A stretch of DNA of 64,000 bases from Flavobacterium sp. I-STPP5a (GCF_009764685.1 NZ_VHLM01000013.1:19156-83155), one strand, 5' to 3'; positions 46,521 through 56,594 are shown, counted from the stretch's first letter. Notes: a model not told the origin generated them from the sequence alone. Made by a program: numbers and translations.

Positions 46521-49500
46521 ATGAAACTAAAGTTTAATGGATTACTAGTACTACTTATAGTAATAGTGGCGCAAATTACATTTGCCCAAGAAAGATCTGT
46601 TTCGGGAACTGTTTCTGATAATGCAGGAATGCCTTTACCAGGCGTGAGTGTATTAGTGAAAGGAACTAAAACTGGAACGCAAAGTAATTTTGATGGAAGC
46701 TACACTATCAAAGTTAACCCAACGCAAGTGCTGATATTTAGCTATATTGGCATGAACACGCAAGAAGTTGTTGCGAAAACAACATTAATCAATGTTAAAT
46801 TGACTAGTTCATCCTTGGAGCTAGAGACTGTAGTAATAAATAACTTTGGTATTGAAACAAAAAGAAAATTATCAGACTCTTCAAGATCTAAAGTAAAAGG
46901 AGAAGCATTAAGAAGCACAGGCGAAGTAAACTTATTAAATGCCTTATCAGGTAAAGCTTCAAATGTTAACATTACCGCAAGTTCGGGTGATCCAGGTGCT
47001 GGATCTTATGTACAAATTAGAGGACAAAACACGATCACTGGTAGTACACAACCTCTTTATGTAATTGATGGTATACCAATTTCAGGACAAGAAGTAGATA
47101 ACGGAAACAATACAGGGGGCGTAAACCAACAATCCAGAGTTAATGACATCAATCCAAATAGTATTGAAAGCGTAACAATTTTAAAAGGAGCTTCTGCTGC
47201 AGCCTTATGGGGATACAGAGCAGCCAACGGAGTGATCCTTATCACTACTAAAAAGGGGAAGGGTGGTAAAATTAGTGTTAACATCAACACCTCATATTCG
47301 TCTGATGAAATAAATGTAAAAATGAAAACACAAGACCTTTTCGGACAAGGTTCCGGTGGTCGATTTACTAGAAATGCTGGACCTTCATTTGGTGATTTAA
47401 TATCAAATAGAAGCGGAGCCAGCGATGTCTTCAACACTGCAGGTTCATATTTTGTTGCAGATAGTGGAAACAAATACTATGCTATTACACAAAAAAACAG
47501 CAAAGCAAACTTCAACGAATCAAATTATGATGCAGTAATAGGCACTGGACACACCTTTACTAAAAATGTCGGCATCAGTGGAGGAAACGAAACTGGGTCG
47601 TTCTATCTTGGATTTGGGCATACTGACCAAGATGGTGTTATAAGAAATAGTAGCTACGAAAAAACAAGCATAGACTTTAATAGTTTGTTTAAATTAGGAG
47701 AGAAAACTACATTTAAAACAAAATTTTCATTCTCAGGTATTAATTCGAGCAGAATCCAACAGGGTTCAAATACAAGTGGTCTATATCTAGGATTATACAG
47801 AAATGCACCTGATTTTGATATTAGAGATTTCAAAGGCACTAATTTCACAGCAGCTGGAGTTCCTTCCTTAGGAAGCCAACGTGGCTACAGAAAAGATTTA
47901 GGTAATTTTGAGGGATCAAGAACTATTGCATATAATAACCCTCTATGGACAACAGACATTCAAAAAAACCCAAATACTGTAAATCGATATATTGCTGGAT
48001 TCGAATTGAATCACAAACTAACTGAAAATTTTAGCTTATTAGGACGTTTCGGTTTGGACGCCTATACTGACGAGAGAATTTCAATGTATCCTATTTATTC
48101 CTCGGAAAATGCAGGAAACGGAAGTGCATCAGAGGATGGTATAACATACAGACAATACAATGCCGACATCATGGGTATTGGAAACACTTCAATAACCGAC
48201 AAATTAAAATTAGATTATACTGTAGGTATTAATATTGCTGAAACAAATGATGTCAGAAGAGGTGGATCCTACAAAAACTTCCTTATCAACACACCTAAAT
48301 TTGTTTACGACAACTCACTTTTAGCAGACAGAACTACATATCTTGCCAGATTAAACACCAAAACAAATGGCGCCTATTTCTCAACATCATTTGATTTTGA
48401 TAGTATGTTCAATTTAAATCTTGGTGGAAGACTTGAAACTGCTTCATCATTGGCTCCTAATTTAAAAGCATATTTTTACCCATCAGCTGAATTATCATAC
48501 AATTTAAAACATGATATTGAAAGTACTATTTTAACAAACGGTAAAATGCGAGCAACGTTTGGTCAAGTAGCCATAATACCACAGATATATAGAGGGACTA
48601 CCTATATTACAGGCGCCTTAGACACCGAATCATGGGAACCTGGATACGATGCAGCAGCATATAACGGCGGATTTGAACGTGAAGGTGCAGCTGGTAATAC
48701 TTTACTTAAACCTGAAATTAAAACAGAAGTAGAGTTTGGTACTGAATTGGAATTTTTCAATAGATTAACTTTGGGTGCAACCTATTATAATAGTGTTGTG
48801 AATGATAATTTGATTTCTGCTGCTATAAACCCGTCATCATCATTTGATTCTAGGTACGGTAATTTTGCTCAAATAAAAAACAAAGGAGTCGAAATTGATT
48901 TTGACATTGCAATTCTAAAAAATACAGACTTCAAATGGAACATTTCAGGTAATTGGGCTACCAATAAAAACAGAGTAACTAAACTTGACGGAACAACTTC
49001 TGTTTCATTGAATGGTTTTGCAGGAACCTCATCAAGAGCAGTTCTAAATCAACCAGTAGGCGTATTATGGGGAGGAAGATTTGATAGAGATGCTAATGGA
49101 GCATTAATATTGGATGCAAACAAGTTCCCAACTGCAGCACCTACAGAAGGCATAATTGGCGACCCAAATGCGAAATGGAGAGCAGGTCTTAGCAATCGTT
49201 TTTCATACAAAGGACTATCATTAAATGTACTTTTTGACGCCTCTGTTGGAGGAGAACTATGGGACGGAACAAATGGTGTTTTAAATACATTTGGACGAAC
49301 GTTAGAAACAGCAAACATTGTAACCCTTTCAACTACTGAAGCAGCTAATTTAAAAGGATCAGATGGAGCCACTGCCCTATCTCAAAGCTGGCCAAATGCA
49401 GATGGAACAGTAAGTGTTCGTGGAAATATTAACAATTTCGGCGGAGGACCTGTACTAGTTAACCAATCATGGTATGCTGGGCAAGGTGGAGGTTTTGGCA

Positions 49501-49775
49501 GTATTGCAGAGCAGTTCGTAAAATCGGCTACATGGGTAAAACTAAGAGAAATCACATTAAGCTACAACTTAAACAGCAAATTGATTCAAAAAACAGGTTT
49601 AAACGAAGTTTCGATATCTGCAACAGGAAGAAACTTATGGTTATGGACGGAAGATAAAACATTAGGACAAGATCCAGAAACGAATCTTACTGGTGGATCA
49701 AATGGAAGAGGATTACAATATTTTAACAGTCCAAATACAAGATCATTAATGCTTTCATTAAATTTAAAATTCTAA
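46521..49775 (+). CDS. SusC/RagA-family TonB-linked outer-membrane transporter
   Basis: 1084-aa outer-membrane receptor. Signal peptide MKLKFNGLLVLLIVIVAQIT with cleavage after FAQ. The carboxypeptidase-regulatory-like domain (RSVSGTVSDNAGMPLPGVSV to about residue 100) is followed by the plug (NALSGKASNVNITASSGDPG; YVQIRGQNTITGSTQPLYVI; SVTILKGASAAALWGYRAAN) and a large beta-barrel ending SLNLKF. It imports glycans or peptides bound by the SusD partner, powered by TonB. The susD gene follows after 4 bp. No glycoside hydrolase, sulfatase or regulator is beside it, so the substrate is unknown. Confidence 0.95.
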   Translation: MKLKFNGLLVLLIVIVAQITFAQERSVSGTVSDNAGMPLPGVSVLVKGTKTGTQSNFDGSYTIKVNPTQVLIFSYIGMNTQEVVAKTTLINVKLTSSSLELETVVINNFGIETKRKLSDSSRSKVKGEALRSTGEVNLLNALSGKASNVNITASSGDPGAGSYVQIRGQNTITGSTQPLYVIDGIPISGQEVDNGNNTGGVNQQSRVNDINPNSIESVTILKGASAAALWGYRAANGVILITTKKGKGGKISVNINTSYSSDEINVKMKTQDLFGQGSGGRFTRNAGPSFGDLISNRSGASDVFNTAGSYFVADSGNKYYAITQKNSKANFNESNYDAVIGTGHTFTKNVGISGGNETGSFYLGFGHTDQDGVIRNSSYEKTSIDFNSLFKLGEKTTFKTKFSFSGINSSRIQQGSNTSGLYLGLYRNAPDFDIRDFKGTNFTAAGVPSLGSQRGYRKDLGNFEGSRTIAYNNPLWTTDIQKNPNTVNRYIAGFELNHKLTENFSLLGRFGLDAYTDERISMYPIYSSENAGNGSASEDGITYRQYNADIMGIGNTSITDKLKLDYTVGINIAETNDVRRGGSYKNFLINTPKFVYDNSLLADRTTYLARLNTKTNGAYFSTSFDFDSMFNLNLGGRLETASSLAPNLKAYFYPSAELSYNLKHDIESTILTNGKMRATFGQVAIIPQIYRGTTYITGALDTESWEPGYDAAAYNGGFEREGAAGNTLLKPEIKTEVEFGTELEFFNRLTLGATYYNSVVNDNLISAAINPSSSFDSRYGNFAQIKNKGVEIDFDIAILKNTDFKWNISGNWATNKNRVTKLDGTTSVSLNGFAGTSSRAVLNQPVGVLWGGRFDRDANGALILDANKFPTAAPTEGIIGDPNAKWRAGLSNRFSYKGLSLNVLFDASVGGELWDGTNGVLNTFGRTLETANIVTLSTTEAANLKGSDGATALSQSWPNADGTVSVRGNINNFGGGPVLVNQSWYAGQGGGFGSIAEQFVKSATWVKLREITLSYNLNSKLIQKTGLNEVSISATGRNLWLWTEDKTLGQDPETNLTGGSNGRGLQYFNSPNTRSLMLSLNLKF

Positions 49776-49779
49776 CAAT

Positions 49780-51222
49780 ATGAAACTATACAAAAAATAT
49801 CTAACCCCCATATTTGCAAGTTTAGTACTAGTTGGGTGTACTGATTATGTTGAAGATATAAATACAAACCCACATCAATTATCAACAGATGATGCAGAAT
49901 CAAAAAATATTTTTCAATCAGCTCTTTTGGCAAATCAGTATTTTCATTGCACTAATAACCTCAGAAACACAATGCTATGGTTAAGCCAGGCAAATGGGAT
50001 AGACAGACAATACATCCCATTAAACAACTGGAACAACAGTGCAGCTTCAGATTCTGATTCAGCTTGGAGATTTGTATATGTAAATGGCCTACCTCAAATT
50101 CGATTAGTACAAGAAAAAGCTACGGCTGAAAAAAACGTGAAGAGTTTAGCTGCTATGCAAATTGTAGAAGCTCACCTAATAGGAACGGCAGCTTCATTAT
50201 GGGGAGATATTCCTTATTCAGCGTATTCGATTGCTTCTGCATCTAACAAACCTAAGTTTGACAAACAAAGTGATGTGTACAAAGCAGTACAAATACTCTT
50301 AGACAAGGCGATTGTCAATTTAACAAAAGAAGGAGCGATACCCGCTTCATTAGATATCTATTATGGAGGAGATACGTCCAAATGGACTCAATTAGCATAT
50401 TCACTTAAAGCTCGTTTCTACTTGCACACCAAAGATTATGCTAATGCTAAGTCGAATGCTTTACGTGGGATCAGTAATGCATCTAATGACTTCAAAGCTA
50501 AATTTGGCGGAAAAACTGCCAAACAAAACCTAAACCCTTTCTACGAATTTTTAGAATATGAAAGAAATGGTTATATGGCTGGTGATGGTTACGCAGCATC
50601 AATTCTTAACAGTACATCTACATTAAAAAGAACTAATACAAAGACTGATGAAGCGGCTCGTTTAGCCTACACTTATACAGGATCATTAGGGAATGAACAG
50701 CTAAATGTTAATGGATTAGATTTAGGATCAGAAACTGCACGATTTGGTTCAGATGCAAGTATGCCTTTAGTTTCTTATGGTGAAATGCTATTAATAATTG
50801 CAGAGGTGGATGCCAGATCAAGTTTAAGCTCTGGAGTTACATCCTACAATGCTTATAGATCATTATTAGACTCTGGTTATTCTATAGGACAAAACAATTC
50901 TGGATACGATAATAAAACGTTTAATTATGATCCTTACGTTGATGCAGATTTCAACAATGGAGGAATCGAAAACAACGATAATGCAACTCCGCAAAATGCT
51001 TTATTAAGAGAAATCTATGAAGAGAGATATATTTATTTTTTAGGAAACTACGAAGCATTTACAGACTTTAGAAGAACTAATAACATTGCTAAAATAACTC
51101 TTCGCGGGGCATTTGCAGGAACTCCACAAAGACTGTTGTACTCGCAAGAAGAAATTAATTCCAATCCAAATGTACCAAGTCCGTTACCAAAAGCAACAGA
51201 CAAAACAGAGGTTAACAATTAA
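49780..51222 (+). CDS. SusD/RagB-family (SusD-like 2) nutrient-binding lipoprotein
   Basis: 480-aa surface lipoprotein. The lipobox SLVLVGC puts the lipid cysteine near residue 20. After it, YVEDINTNPHQLSTDDAESK matches the SusD-like_2 branch (homologues start VEDINKNPNNPT-like). TPR-like helices include SLAAMQIVEAHLIGTAASLW-GDIPYSA and YSLKARFYLHTKDYANAK. The C-terminus has LLREIYEERYIYFLGNYEAF-TDFRRT, typical of the family. It caps the SusC barrel and selects substrate. This branch is often found with peptides or unknown ligands rather than starch, so the ligand stays open. Confidence 0.93.
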   Translation: MKLYKKYLTPIFASLVLVGCTDYVEDINTNPHQLSTDDAESKNIFQSALLANQYFHCTNNLRNTMLWLSQANGIDRQYIPLNNWNNSAASDSDSAWRFVYVNGLPQIRLVQEKATAEKNVKSLAAMQIVEAHLIGTAASLWGDIPYSAYSIASASNKPKFDKQSDVYKAVQILLDKAIVNLTKEGAIPASLDIYYGGDTSKWTQLAYSLKARFYLHTKDYANAKSNALRGISNASNDFKAKFGGKTAKQNLNPFYEFLEYERNGYMAGDGYAASILNSTSTLKRTNTKTDEAARLAYTYTGSLGNEQLNVNGLDLGSETARFGSDASMPLVSYGEMLLIIAEVDARSSLSSGVTSYNAYRSLLDSGYSIGQNNSGYDNKTFNYDPYVDADFNNGGIENNDNATPQNALLREIYEERYIYFLGNYEAFTDFRRTNNIAKITLRGAFAGTPQRLLYSQEEINSNPNVPSPLPKATDKTEVNN

Positions 51223-51250
51223 TATGTAATAATTACAAATCAAATGCAAT

Positions 51251-51284
51251 AAACCATCCCATTTTTTGGGGTGGTTTTTTTTTT
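51251..51284 (+). terminator. Terminator of the susCD unit
   Basis: AAACCATCCCA and TGGGGTGGTTT form an 11-bp stem with one G-U pair and a 5-base T loop, followed by ten T residues. It overlaps the rlmB promoter. Confidence 0.9.
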
Positions 51285-51293
51285 ATATATTTG
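51266..51293 (+). promoter_or_regulatory. rlmB: Promoter of rlmB, nested in the susD terminator
   Basis: TTG (51266-51268), 17-bp spacer, TATATTTG (51286-51293). The ATG at 51298 is only 4 bases later, so the RNA would start at or inside the first codon. The -33 lies inside the terminator stem-loop. Confidence 0.6.
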
Positions 51294-51297
51294 CACA

Positions 51298-52032
51298 ATG
51301 GAAAAAGAACATCAAATATTTGGGATAAGAGCAATTATCGAAGCTATACAATCTGGCGCAACAGTAGACAAAGTCTATATTCAAAAGGAAGCAAGTAGCG
51401 AACTGATGAAAGACTTGATGAAAGTGATGAAGCGTGGAAACATCAATTTCTCATACGTACCCGTTGAAAAGCTAAACAGATTAACTCCCAATAACCATCA
51501 AGGAGCTGTGGCTACCATCTCTCCTATTTCATTTTTTGATTTGGAAAGTTTAATAGATACAGTACTTGAAAATGGTAAAAAACCGTTGTTCTTGATTCTG
51601 GATCAAATTTCAGATGCTAGAAATTTTGGCGCTATCATAAGAACTGCTGAATGTACAGGAGTAAATGGAATCATTGTTCAAAAGGCTGGATCGGCGCCTG
51701 TGAATGGAGATACTGTTAAAACATCTGCCGGAGCGGTTTTTAATATTCCTATTTGTAAAGTAGAACACATCAAGGATGCGATATTTTTATTGCAAGCCAA
51801 CGGAATTAAAACAGTTGCTGCCACTGAAAAGACGGAGCAGAACATATATGACATCTCTTTGAACGAACCTGTTGCAATTATTATGGGATCAGAAGATAGA
51901 GGTGTAAATCCATCTGTATTGAAAATTGTAGATGAAAAAGCTAAGCTACCTATGTTTGGGACTATAGGCTCCTTAAATGTATCTGTAGCGTGTGGCGCTT
52001 TTTTATATGAAGCTGTAAGACAACGTTCTTAA
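51298..52032 (+). CDS. rlmB: 23S rRNA (guanosine-2'-O-)-methyltransferase RlmB
   Basis: 244-aa SpoU/TrmH-family enzyme that uses S-adenosylmethionine to methylate 23S rRNA at G2251 (E. coli numbering). I take the ATG at 51298 (MEKEHQIFGIRAIIEAIQSG) because the upstream extension runs through the terminator. The N-terminal substrate-binding part has IQKEASSELMKDLMKVMK and NNHQGAVATISP. The knot domain has LILDQISDARNFGAIIRTAE, KTSAGAVFNIPI, IIMGSEDRGVNPSVLKIVDE and IGSLNVSVACGAFLYEA. A housekeeping gene next to the Sus locus without shared function. Confidence 0.93.
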   Translation: MEKEHQIFGIRAIIEAIQSGATVDKVYIQKEASSELMKDLMKVMKRGNINFSYVPVEKLNRLTPNNHQGAVATISPISFFDLESLIDTVLENGKKPLFLILDQISDARNFGAIIRTAECTGVNGIIVQKAGSAPVNGDTVKTSAGAVFNIPICKVEHIKDAIFLLQANGIKTVAATEKTEQNIYDISLNEPVAIIMGSEDRGVNPSVLKIVDEKAKLPMFGTIGSLNVSVACGAFLYEAVRQRS

Positions 52033-52074
52033 AGAACAATACACACACTTATAAAATGAGTTGAAACTATGGTT

Positions 52075-52860
52075 TTAACTCATTTTTTTTTGAATAAAAT
52101 CATACTGGATGGGTATACTAGATGTGTAATATTCATAAATAGGTGTTTCCTCAATGGGCGTTTCAACGGGTAAATTTACGAAGTTTCCATTTTCGTCAAA
52201 TCGTTGCATGAATTTGTCCTGAGAAGCATCATAATCTGGACGTTCCCAATCGTATTTTATAGTTCTCTTTAACTCGGGGGTCGCATATAAAAAAGACAAC
52301 AGTAAACCCGAAATTAAACCTCCTAAGTGACCTTCCCACGAAATTGACTTTTCAGTTATTAGCTCTGGGCTTGGAAAAACATACCATACTAAACCACCGT
52401 AAATAATAATCACTGTGAGAGATAATGCTACTAGTCTATGGTTTTTAGTTTGAATTCCTATGAAAAATATAAAACTAAAGAGTACATAAATTAGACTGCT
52501 AGCGCCTATATGAAAACTCTCTCTACCGATAATCCAAGTAATCATTCCTGATAATAAAACTCCATAAACAACAACTTGAACAGACTGTCTAGCATAAAAA
52601 AACTGCAAAGCTGCGAGTAAAATAAATAGTGGTATACTGTTATTATACAAATGTTCTAAATCACCATGGATGAATGGACTTAAAAAAATACCTTGAAGTC
52701 CTGAAAAGGTTCTGGGATAGATACCGTTTTGATAAAAATCAAAGTCAAATTTTATTTGCAACCAATAAACGAACCACAATAACACTATTGCAAAAAATGG
52801 AAATAATACAACTGCATTTGTAAACTTAAAATGTTTGTCTAAAGAGGCTTCTGGAATCAT
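52075..52860 (-). CDS. Rhomboid-family intramembrane serine protease
   Basis: 261-aa membrane protein with at least six hydrophobic segments. The rhomboid core has SPFIHGDLEHLYNNSIPLFI in the second segment, the catalytic serine motif GASS in HIGASSLIYVLFSFIFF and the histidine in WEGHLGGLISGLLLSFLYA. These supply the Ser-His dyad, so activity is expected. A soluble C-terminal tail of about 60 residues ends the protein. The substrate is unknown. It stands alone, converging with rlmB. Confidence 0.87.
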   Translation of the reverse strand: MIPEASLDKHFKFTNAVVLFPFFAIVLLWFVYWLQIKFDFDFYQNGIYPRTFSGLQGIFLSPFIHGDLEHLYNNSIPLFILLAALQFFYARQSVQVVVYGVLLSGMITWIIGRESFHIGASSLIYVLFSFIFFIGIQTKNHRLVALSLTVIIIYGGLVWYVFPSPELITEKSISWEGHLGGLISGLLLSFLYATPELKRTIKYDWERPDYDASQDKFMQRFDENGNFVNLPVETPIEETPIYEYYTSSIPIQYDFIQKKMS

Positions 52861-53059
52861 TTAATACTATTGTAGGTGTTTACAATTTAAGTACAAAAAT
52901 GCAACCAAATAAAATAGGATGAAATTTTGTCATGCTTAAACATTCTCCTCTACTTACGGTACACCGTAGCCCAGATGGAAATGGCATCCTTTTATATCTT
53001 GTTTTTTACAAGATATAAAAGATAGAATGTACAGCTGGAAAAAGCTCCAAATAAAACTG

Positions 53060-53067
53060 TAATTTTG
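53060..53067 (+). promoter_or_regulatory. rarA: -7 element of rarA
   Basis: TAATTTTG, 40 bp upstream of the rarA ATG, matches TAnnTTTG. No clear -33. Confidence 0.35.
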
Positions 53068-53107
53068 TATTTATAATAAATTGGTAATTGCCAACTGAAT
53101 TTAAAAT

Positions 53108-54385
53108 ATGGAAGCACCACTTGCAGAACGAATACGCCCTCAAAAACTGGAAGATTATGTAAGTCAATCCCATCTTGTGGGACCAAACGGTTCATTAACA
53201 CAGCAAATTAACAAGGGAATAATTCCGTCTTTGATTTTCTGGGGGCCTCCTGGCACTGGAAAAACTACTTTGTCCCAAATTATTGCGCAAGACTCTAAGC
53301 GTCCGTTTTATATTTTAAGTGCTATTAATTCTGGGGTCAAAGACATCAGGGAAGTTATTGAAAAAGCAAAACAAAGTGGCGGATTATTTACGGCCAAAAA
53401 TCCTATTTTATTTATTGACGAGATTCACCGCTTTAGTAAATCGCAACAAGATTCCTTACTGGCTGCTGTAGAGAAAGGCTGGGTTACCCTTATAGGCGCC
53501 ACAACTGAAAATCCTAGTTTTGAGGTAATTCCCGCCTTACTGTCAAGATGTCAAGTCTATGTGTTGAATCCGTTTACAAAAATAGATTTAGAGACCTTGC
53601 TGGAACGTGCCATGAAGAAAGACGTACTGATGTCTCAAAAAAATATTGAGCTCAAAGAAACAGAAGCTCTATTAAGGCTTTCGGGCGGTGATGGCAGAAA
53701 ATTATTGAATGTTTTTGAACTTGTGGTAAATGCATCTCTTGATGACAAAATTATCATTACTAATGAACGTGTGTTTGAAGTTGTACAACAAAATACGGTT
53801 CTTTATGACAAAACAGGCGAACAGCACTATGATATTGTATCGGCATTCATCAAATCGATTCGTGGTAGTGATCCTAATGGAGCTGTGTACTGGTTAGCCC
53901 GAATGATTGAAGGCGGCGAAGATGTGAAATTTATTGCAAGAAGAATGCTAATTTTGAGTAGTGAAGATATTGGCAACGCCAATCCTACAGCTTTTATCAT
54001 GGCCAACAACACTTTTCAAGCAGTGGCAACAATAGGTTATCCTGAGAGTAGAATTATTTTGAGTCAATGTGCAGTGTATCTTGCAACTTCACCTAAAAGC
54101 AATGCCTCTTACTTAGCTATAGGCACCGCGCAACAGCTTGTAAAACAAACTGGAGATTTACCCGTACCGATTCATTTGCGAAATGCCCCAACTAAACTCA
54201 TGAAAGAACTAGGCTATGGCGAGGAGTACAAATACTCTCATGATTACGCTAATAATTTTGCAGAACAAGAATTTTTACCTAATGATTTGAGCAATACTCC
54301 AATTTATGTGCCTGGGAATAATTCAAGAGAAAACAGCATTCGTGAATTTTTAAAAAACCGTTGGAAAGATAAATACGGTTATTAA
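53108..54385 (+). CDS. rarA: Replication-associated recombination protein A
   Basis: 425-aa AAA+ ATPase of the RarA/MgsA/WRNIP1 family acting at stalled replication forks. [20 protein letters not shown] at the N-terminus, Walker [15 protein letters not shown] near residue 45, Walker [16 protein letters not shown] near 98, sensor 1 [20 protein letters not shown]. The C-terminal domain has [35 protein letters not shown] and [20 protein letters not shown]. Single gene, convergent with the next across a shared terminator. Confidence 0.96.
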   Translation: MEAPLAERIRPQKLEDYVSQSHLVGPNGSLTQQINKGIIPSLIFWGPPGTGKTTLSQIIAQDSKRPFYILSAINSGVKDIREVIEKAKQSGGLFTAKNPILFIDEIHRFSKSQQDSLLAAVEKGWVTLIGATTENPSFEVIPALLSRCQVYVLNPFTKIDLETLLERAMKKDVLMSQKNIELKETEALLRLSGGDGRKLLNVFELVVNASLDDKIIITNERVFEVVQQNTVLYDKTGEQHYDIVSAFIKSIRGSDPNGAVYWLARMIEGGEDVKFIARRMLILSSEDIGNANPTAFIMANNTFQAVATIGYPESRIILSQCAVYLATSPKSNASYLAIGTAQQLVKQTGDLPVPIHLRNAPTKLMKELGYGEEYKYSHDYANNFAEQEFLPNDLSNTPIYVPGNNSRENSIREFLKNRWKDKYGY

Positions 54386-54387
54386 AA

Positions 54388-54418
54388 AATGCCTCTGCAA
54401 CATGGTCACAGAGGCATT
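54388..54418. terminator. Bidirectional terminator after rarA
   Basis: AATGCCTCTG and CAGAGGCATT form a perfect 10-bp stem with an 11-base loop, flanked by A- and T-rich runs on both strands. Confidence 0.88.
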
Positions 54419-54436
54419 AAAAAATTTAGATTCTAA

Positions 54437-55204
54437 TTAAAACTTGACAGCAACCTTTTCTGAAACTAGCTGATCATTTTTATAATACTCAAAAAACCAT
54501 TGATTGTCCTTAAGAATCAAAGATCCTTGCAAATCATTTTTGACAGCAATAAATGAATTCTGCTGAGAAGTTTTTAGCAATTTCATGACTACTTTTGGAG
54601 TTTTGTCAATCAATTGATAGCCTGTAGCTGTAGGTTGAGCATATAAAAGATCAGCTGTATCCACTGTTTCTGGTGGCGCACTGTTTACCAACGCATAAGA
54701 ACCTGGACTTGATACGATTTTTTGTTCGCTTTGAGCAGCAATTACTGAATTAGCTTGGATATTATTTTGTTGTACTGCAACGCCACTATACTTGTATTTT
54801 AAAGTATTAATGGATTCAAAGGCTTGTACTAGCGCTTCATTATACGCTGCTTTATAATCTTTCTCCCTGCTTTTACCTACTTGAGATTTAAAAACAATAT
54901 TGTCATTACAATCTTTAAGAGTTACAAAAAGTTTAGTAATTAAAAATCCATTCTCTTTTTCCACATATGCATAGAGCAAATCACACCTGTTACTGTACTC
55001 CGCTGGCAAAATTTCTTTGTTATAAAAAGCTGTAAATCCAGCCTTTTCTAAATGGTATTTTGTTAGTGTATTTACTCGGTATTGATTTTCATCTTTTAAC
55101 CATTCAAACTTTAAGGGAACAATTACCGCTTTGTAATTGTTTACCGATTGGCCAAAAGAAATACTTACGAATAAAAGTAAAATACTTACTGCTAATTTTT
55201 TCAT
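54437..55204 (-). CDS. Secreted hypothetical protein
   Basis: 255-aa protein with a clear signal peptide (MKKLAVSILLLFVSISFGQ). I do not recognise a named domain. Residues 20-135 form a compact alpha/beta-looking part (YKAVIVPLKFEWLKDENQYR; LYAYVEKENGFLITKLFVTL; KDYKAAYNEALVQAFESINT). A low-complexity linker with repeated Gln, Asn and Ala follows, and then a C-terminal part VVMKLLKTSQQNSFIAVKND with strand pattern. It sits 1 bp below yjjG and is probably the last gene of a radC-yjjG operon. Periplasmic or outer-membrane role is inferred only from the signal peptide. Confidence 0.7.
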   Translation of the reverse strand: MKKLAVSILLLFVSISFGQSVNNYKAVIVPLKFEWLKDENQYRVNTLTKYHLEKAGFTAFYNKEILPAEYSNRCDLLYAYVEKENGFLITKLFVTLKDCNDNIVFKSQVGKSREKDYKAAYNEALVQAFESINTLKYKYSGVAVQQNNIQANSVIAAQSEQKIVSSPGSYALVNSAPPETVDTADLLYAQPTATGYQLIDKTPKVVMKLLKTSQQNSFIAVKNDLQGSLILKDNQWFFEYYKNDQLVSEKVAVKF

Positions 55205-55205
55205 C

Positions 55206-55892
55206 TTATAAAAATTTTTTAAGTTCTAATAAATTGTTGATCTGCTTAATGCTCTGGTCAACATTTGCGTTGCTTTCGTTAAAATAAATTGCATCTAATC
55301 CTACATTGAGCGCTCCTAAAACATCGGCATCATAGCTATCTCCTATCATAATGCTAGATGCAATGTTAGCATTAGCTTGAGCAATCGCATAATTAAATAT
55401 ACCTGGATTAGGTTTTTTTACACCAGCCATTTCAGAGTTTGTTACGGTTTGAAAATAACTTTCAATTTTTGCATTGTACATTTTTCTGGATTGCACGTCA
55501 GCAAAGCCATTTGTAATAATATGCAAGTTGTATTTAGGCTTTAAATACTCTAATATTTCAAATGTTCCGTCAAATAGGTGATTATTATCTGGTAAAAGTT
55601 TGATGTATTCATCGGAAATTTTATTTATTTGCGCATCAGAAATGGAGTAGTCAATAGCATCAAATGAATGTTTCAATCTGTTATAACGCAATTCCTCATG
55701 CGTAATTTTGTCAAACTGATATAATTTCCAACATTCTTGATTTATAGGTACATATTTATCAATGAATAGCTTAGCATCAACTTCGGGATGATTGTTTTTA
55801 AAAATAGTATTGAAAGTAAGTTCTGAATTTTTATCGAAATCCCATAATGTATGGTCTAGGTCAAAAAAAACATCCGTTAATTTTGTTTTCAT
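55206..55892 (-). CDS. yjjG: HAD-family nucleotidase, YjjG type
   Basis: 228-aa haloacid dehalogenase-fold phosphatase. Motif I is DVFFDLDHTLWDFDKNSELT with the two catalytic aspartates, motif II is LHIITNGFADVQSRKMYNAK, motif III lysine is in AGVKKPNPGIFNYAIAQANA, and motif IV is IMIGDSYDADVLGALNVGLD. Length and the FDLDHTLWDFD motif fit YjjG, which cleans up non-canonical pyrimidine nucleotides. It lies 9 bp below radC, probably co-transcribed. Confidence 0.88.
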   Translation of the reverse strand: MKTKLTDVFFDLDHTLWDFDKNSELTFNTIFKNNHPEVDAKLFIDKYVPINQECWKLYQFDKITHEELRYNRLKHSFDAIDYSISDAQINKISDEYIKLLPDNNHLFDGTFEILEYLKPKYNLHIITNGFADVQSRKMYNAKIESYFQTVTNSEMAGVKKPNPGIFNYAIAQANANIASSIMIGDSYDADVLGALNVGLDAIYFNESNANVDQSIKQINNLLELKKFL

Positions 55893-55901
55893 ATTTTGTG
55901 A

Positions 55902-56594
55902 TTAAATTATGCCTTCATCGGCAAAGCTAAAATAACTGTTTTCAGTCACTATAAGATGATCTAGGACTTTAATTTCTAAACTTTCTCCTGCTTGTTTTAA
56001 TTTTTTGGTGATGTGTTTATCTGCATCACTGGGCACAAGTGTTCCTGAGGGATGGTTATGACATAAAATTAAGGCAGTAGCACCATTTTCTAAGGCTGTT
56101 TTAAAAACGAGTCGCACATCAACTAGTGTTCCAGTAATACCTCCTTTACTCAGTTGAGATTTGGCAATAATTTTATTAGAGTTATTCAAAAAAATAATCC
56201 AAAACTCCTCATGTGGCAGCTCTCCTATTACGGGTTGCATGATTTCAAAAATCACTTTACTTGAGGTTACTTTTTTTAACTCCACAGTATCCTCTGCTCT
56301 ACGACGCCGACCCAATTCAAGAGCTGCAATAATTGCAATAGCCTTTGCTTCTCCAATCCCCTTAAAAGTGGTTAATTGTGCTAAGGATAATTTCCCTAAT
56401 GCATTTAAATTATTGTCAACACTGGATAAAATTCGTTTGCTTAAATCAACAGCGGACTCATTTCGACTACCTGATCCTATCAATATAGCTATTAACTCCG
56501 CATCGCTAAGAGCACTTTTACCTTTGAGCATCAATTTTTCGCGCGGCCTATCATCTTCGGACCAATTTGTGATGGGAAAATTAGTTTGTTCCAA
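55902..56594 (-). CDS. radC: RadC-like JAB-domain protein
   Basis: About 230 aa from a TTG at 56594 (read as LEQTNFPITNWSEDDRPREK). The frame stays open upstream to an ATG at 56672, but that start would overlap the divergent gene at 56663 by 10 bp and the extra residues are not RadC-like. The helix-hairpin-helix part has LAQLTTFKGIGEAKAIAIIA. The JAMM metal motif is HNHPSGTLVPSDAD, with LDHLIVTENSYFSFADEGII at the end. RadC was once called a DNA repair protein but its role is unproved. First gene of radC-yjjG-hypothetical. Confidence 0.85.
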   Translation of the reverse strand: MEQTNFPITNWSEDDRPREKLMLKGKSALSDAELIAILIGSGSRNESAVDLSKRILSSVDNNLNALGKLSLAQLTTFKGIGEAKAIAIIAALELGRRRRAEDTVELKKVTSSKVIFEIMQPVIGELPHEEFWIIFLNNSNKIIAKSQLSKGGITGTLVDVRLVFKTALENGATALILCHNHPSGTLVPSDADKHITKKLKQAGESLEIKVLDHLIVTENSYFSFADEGII

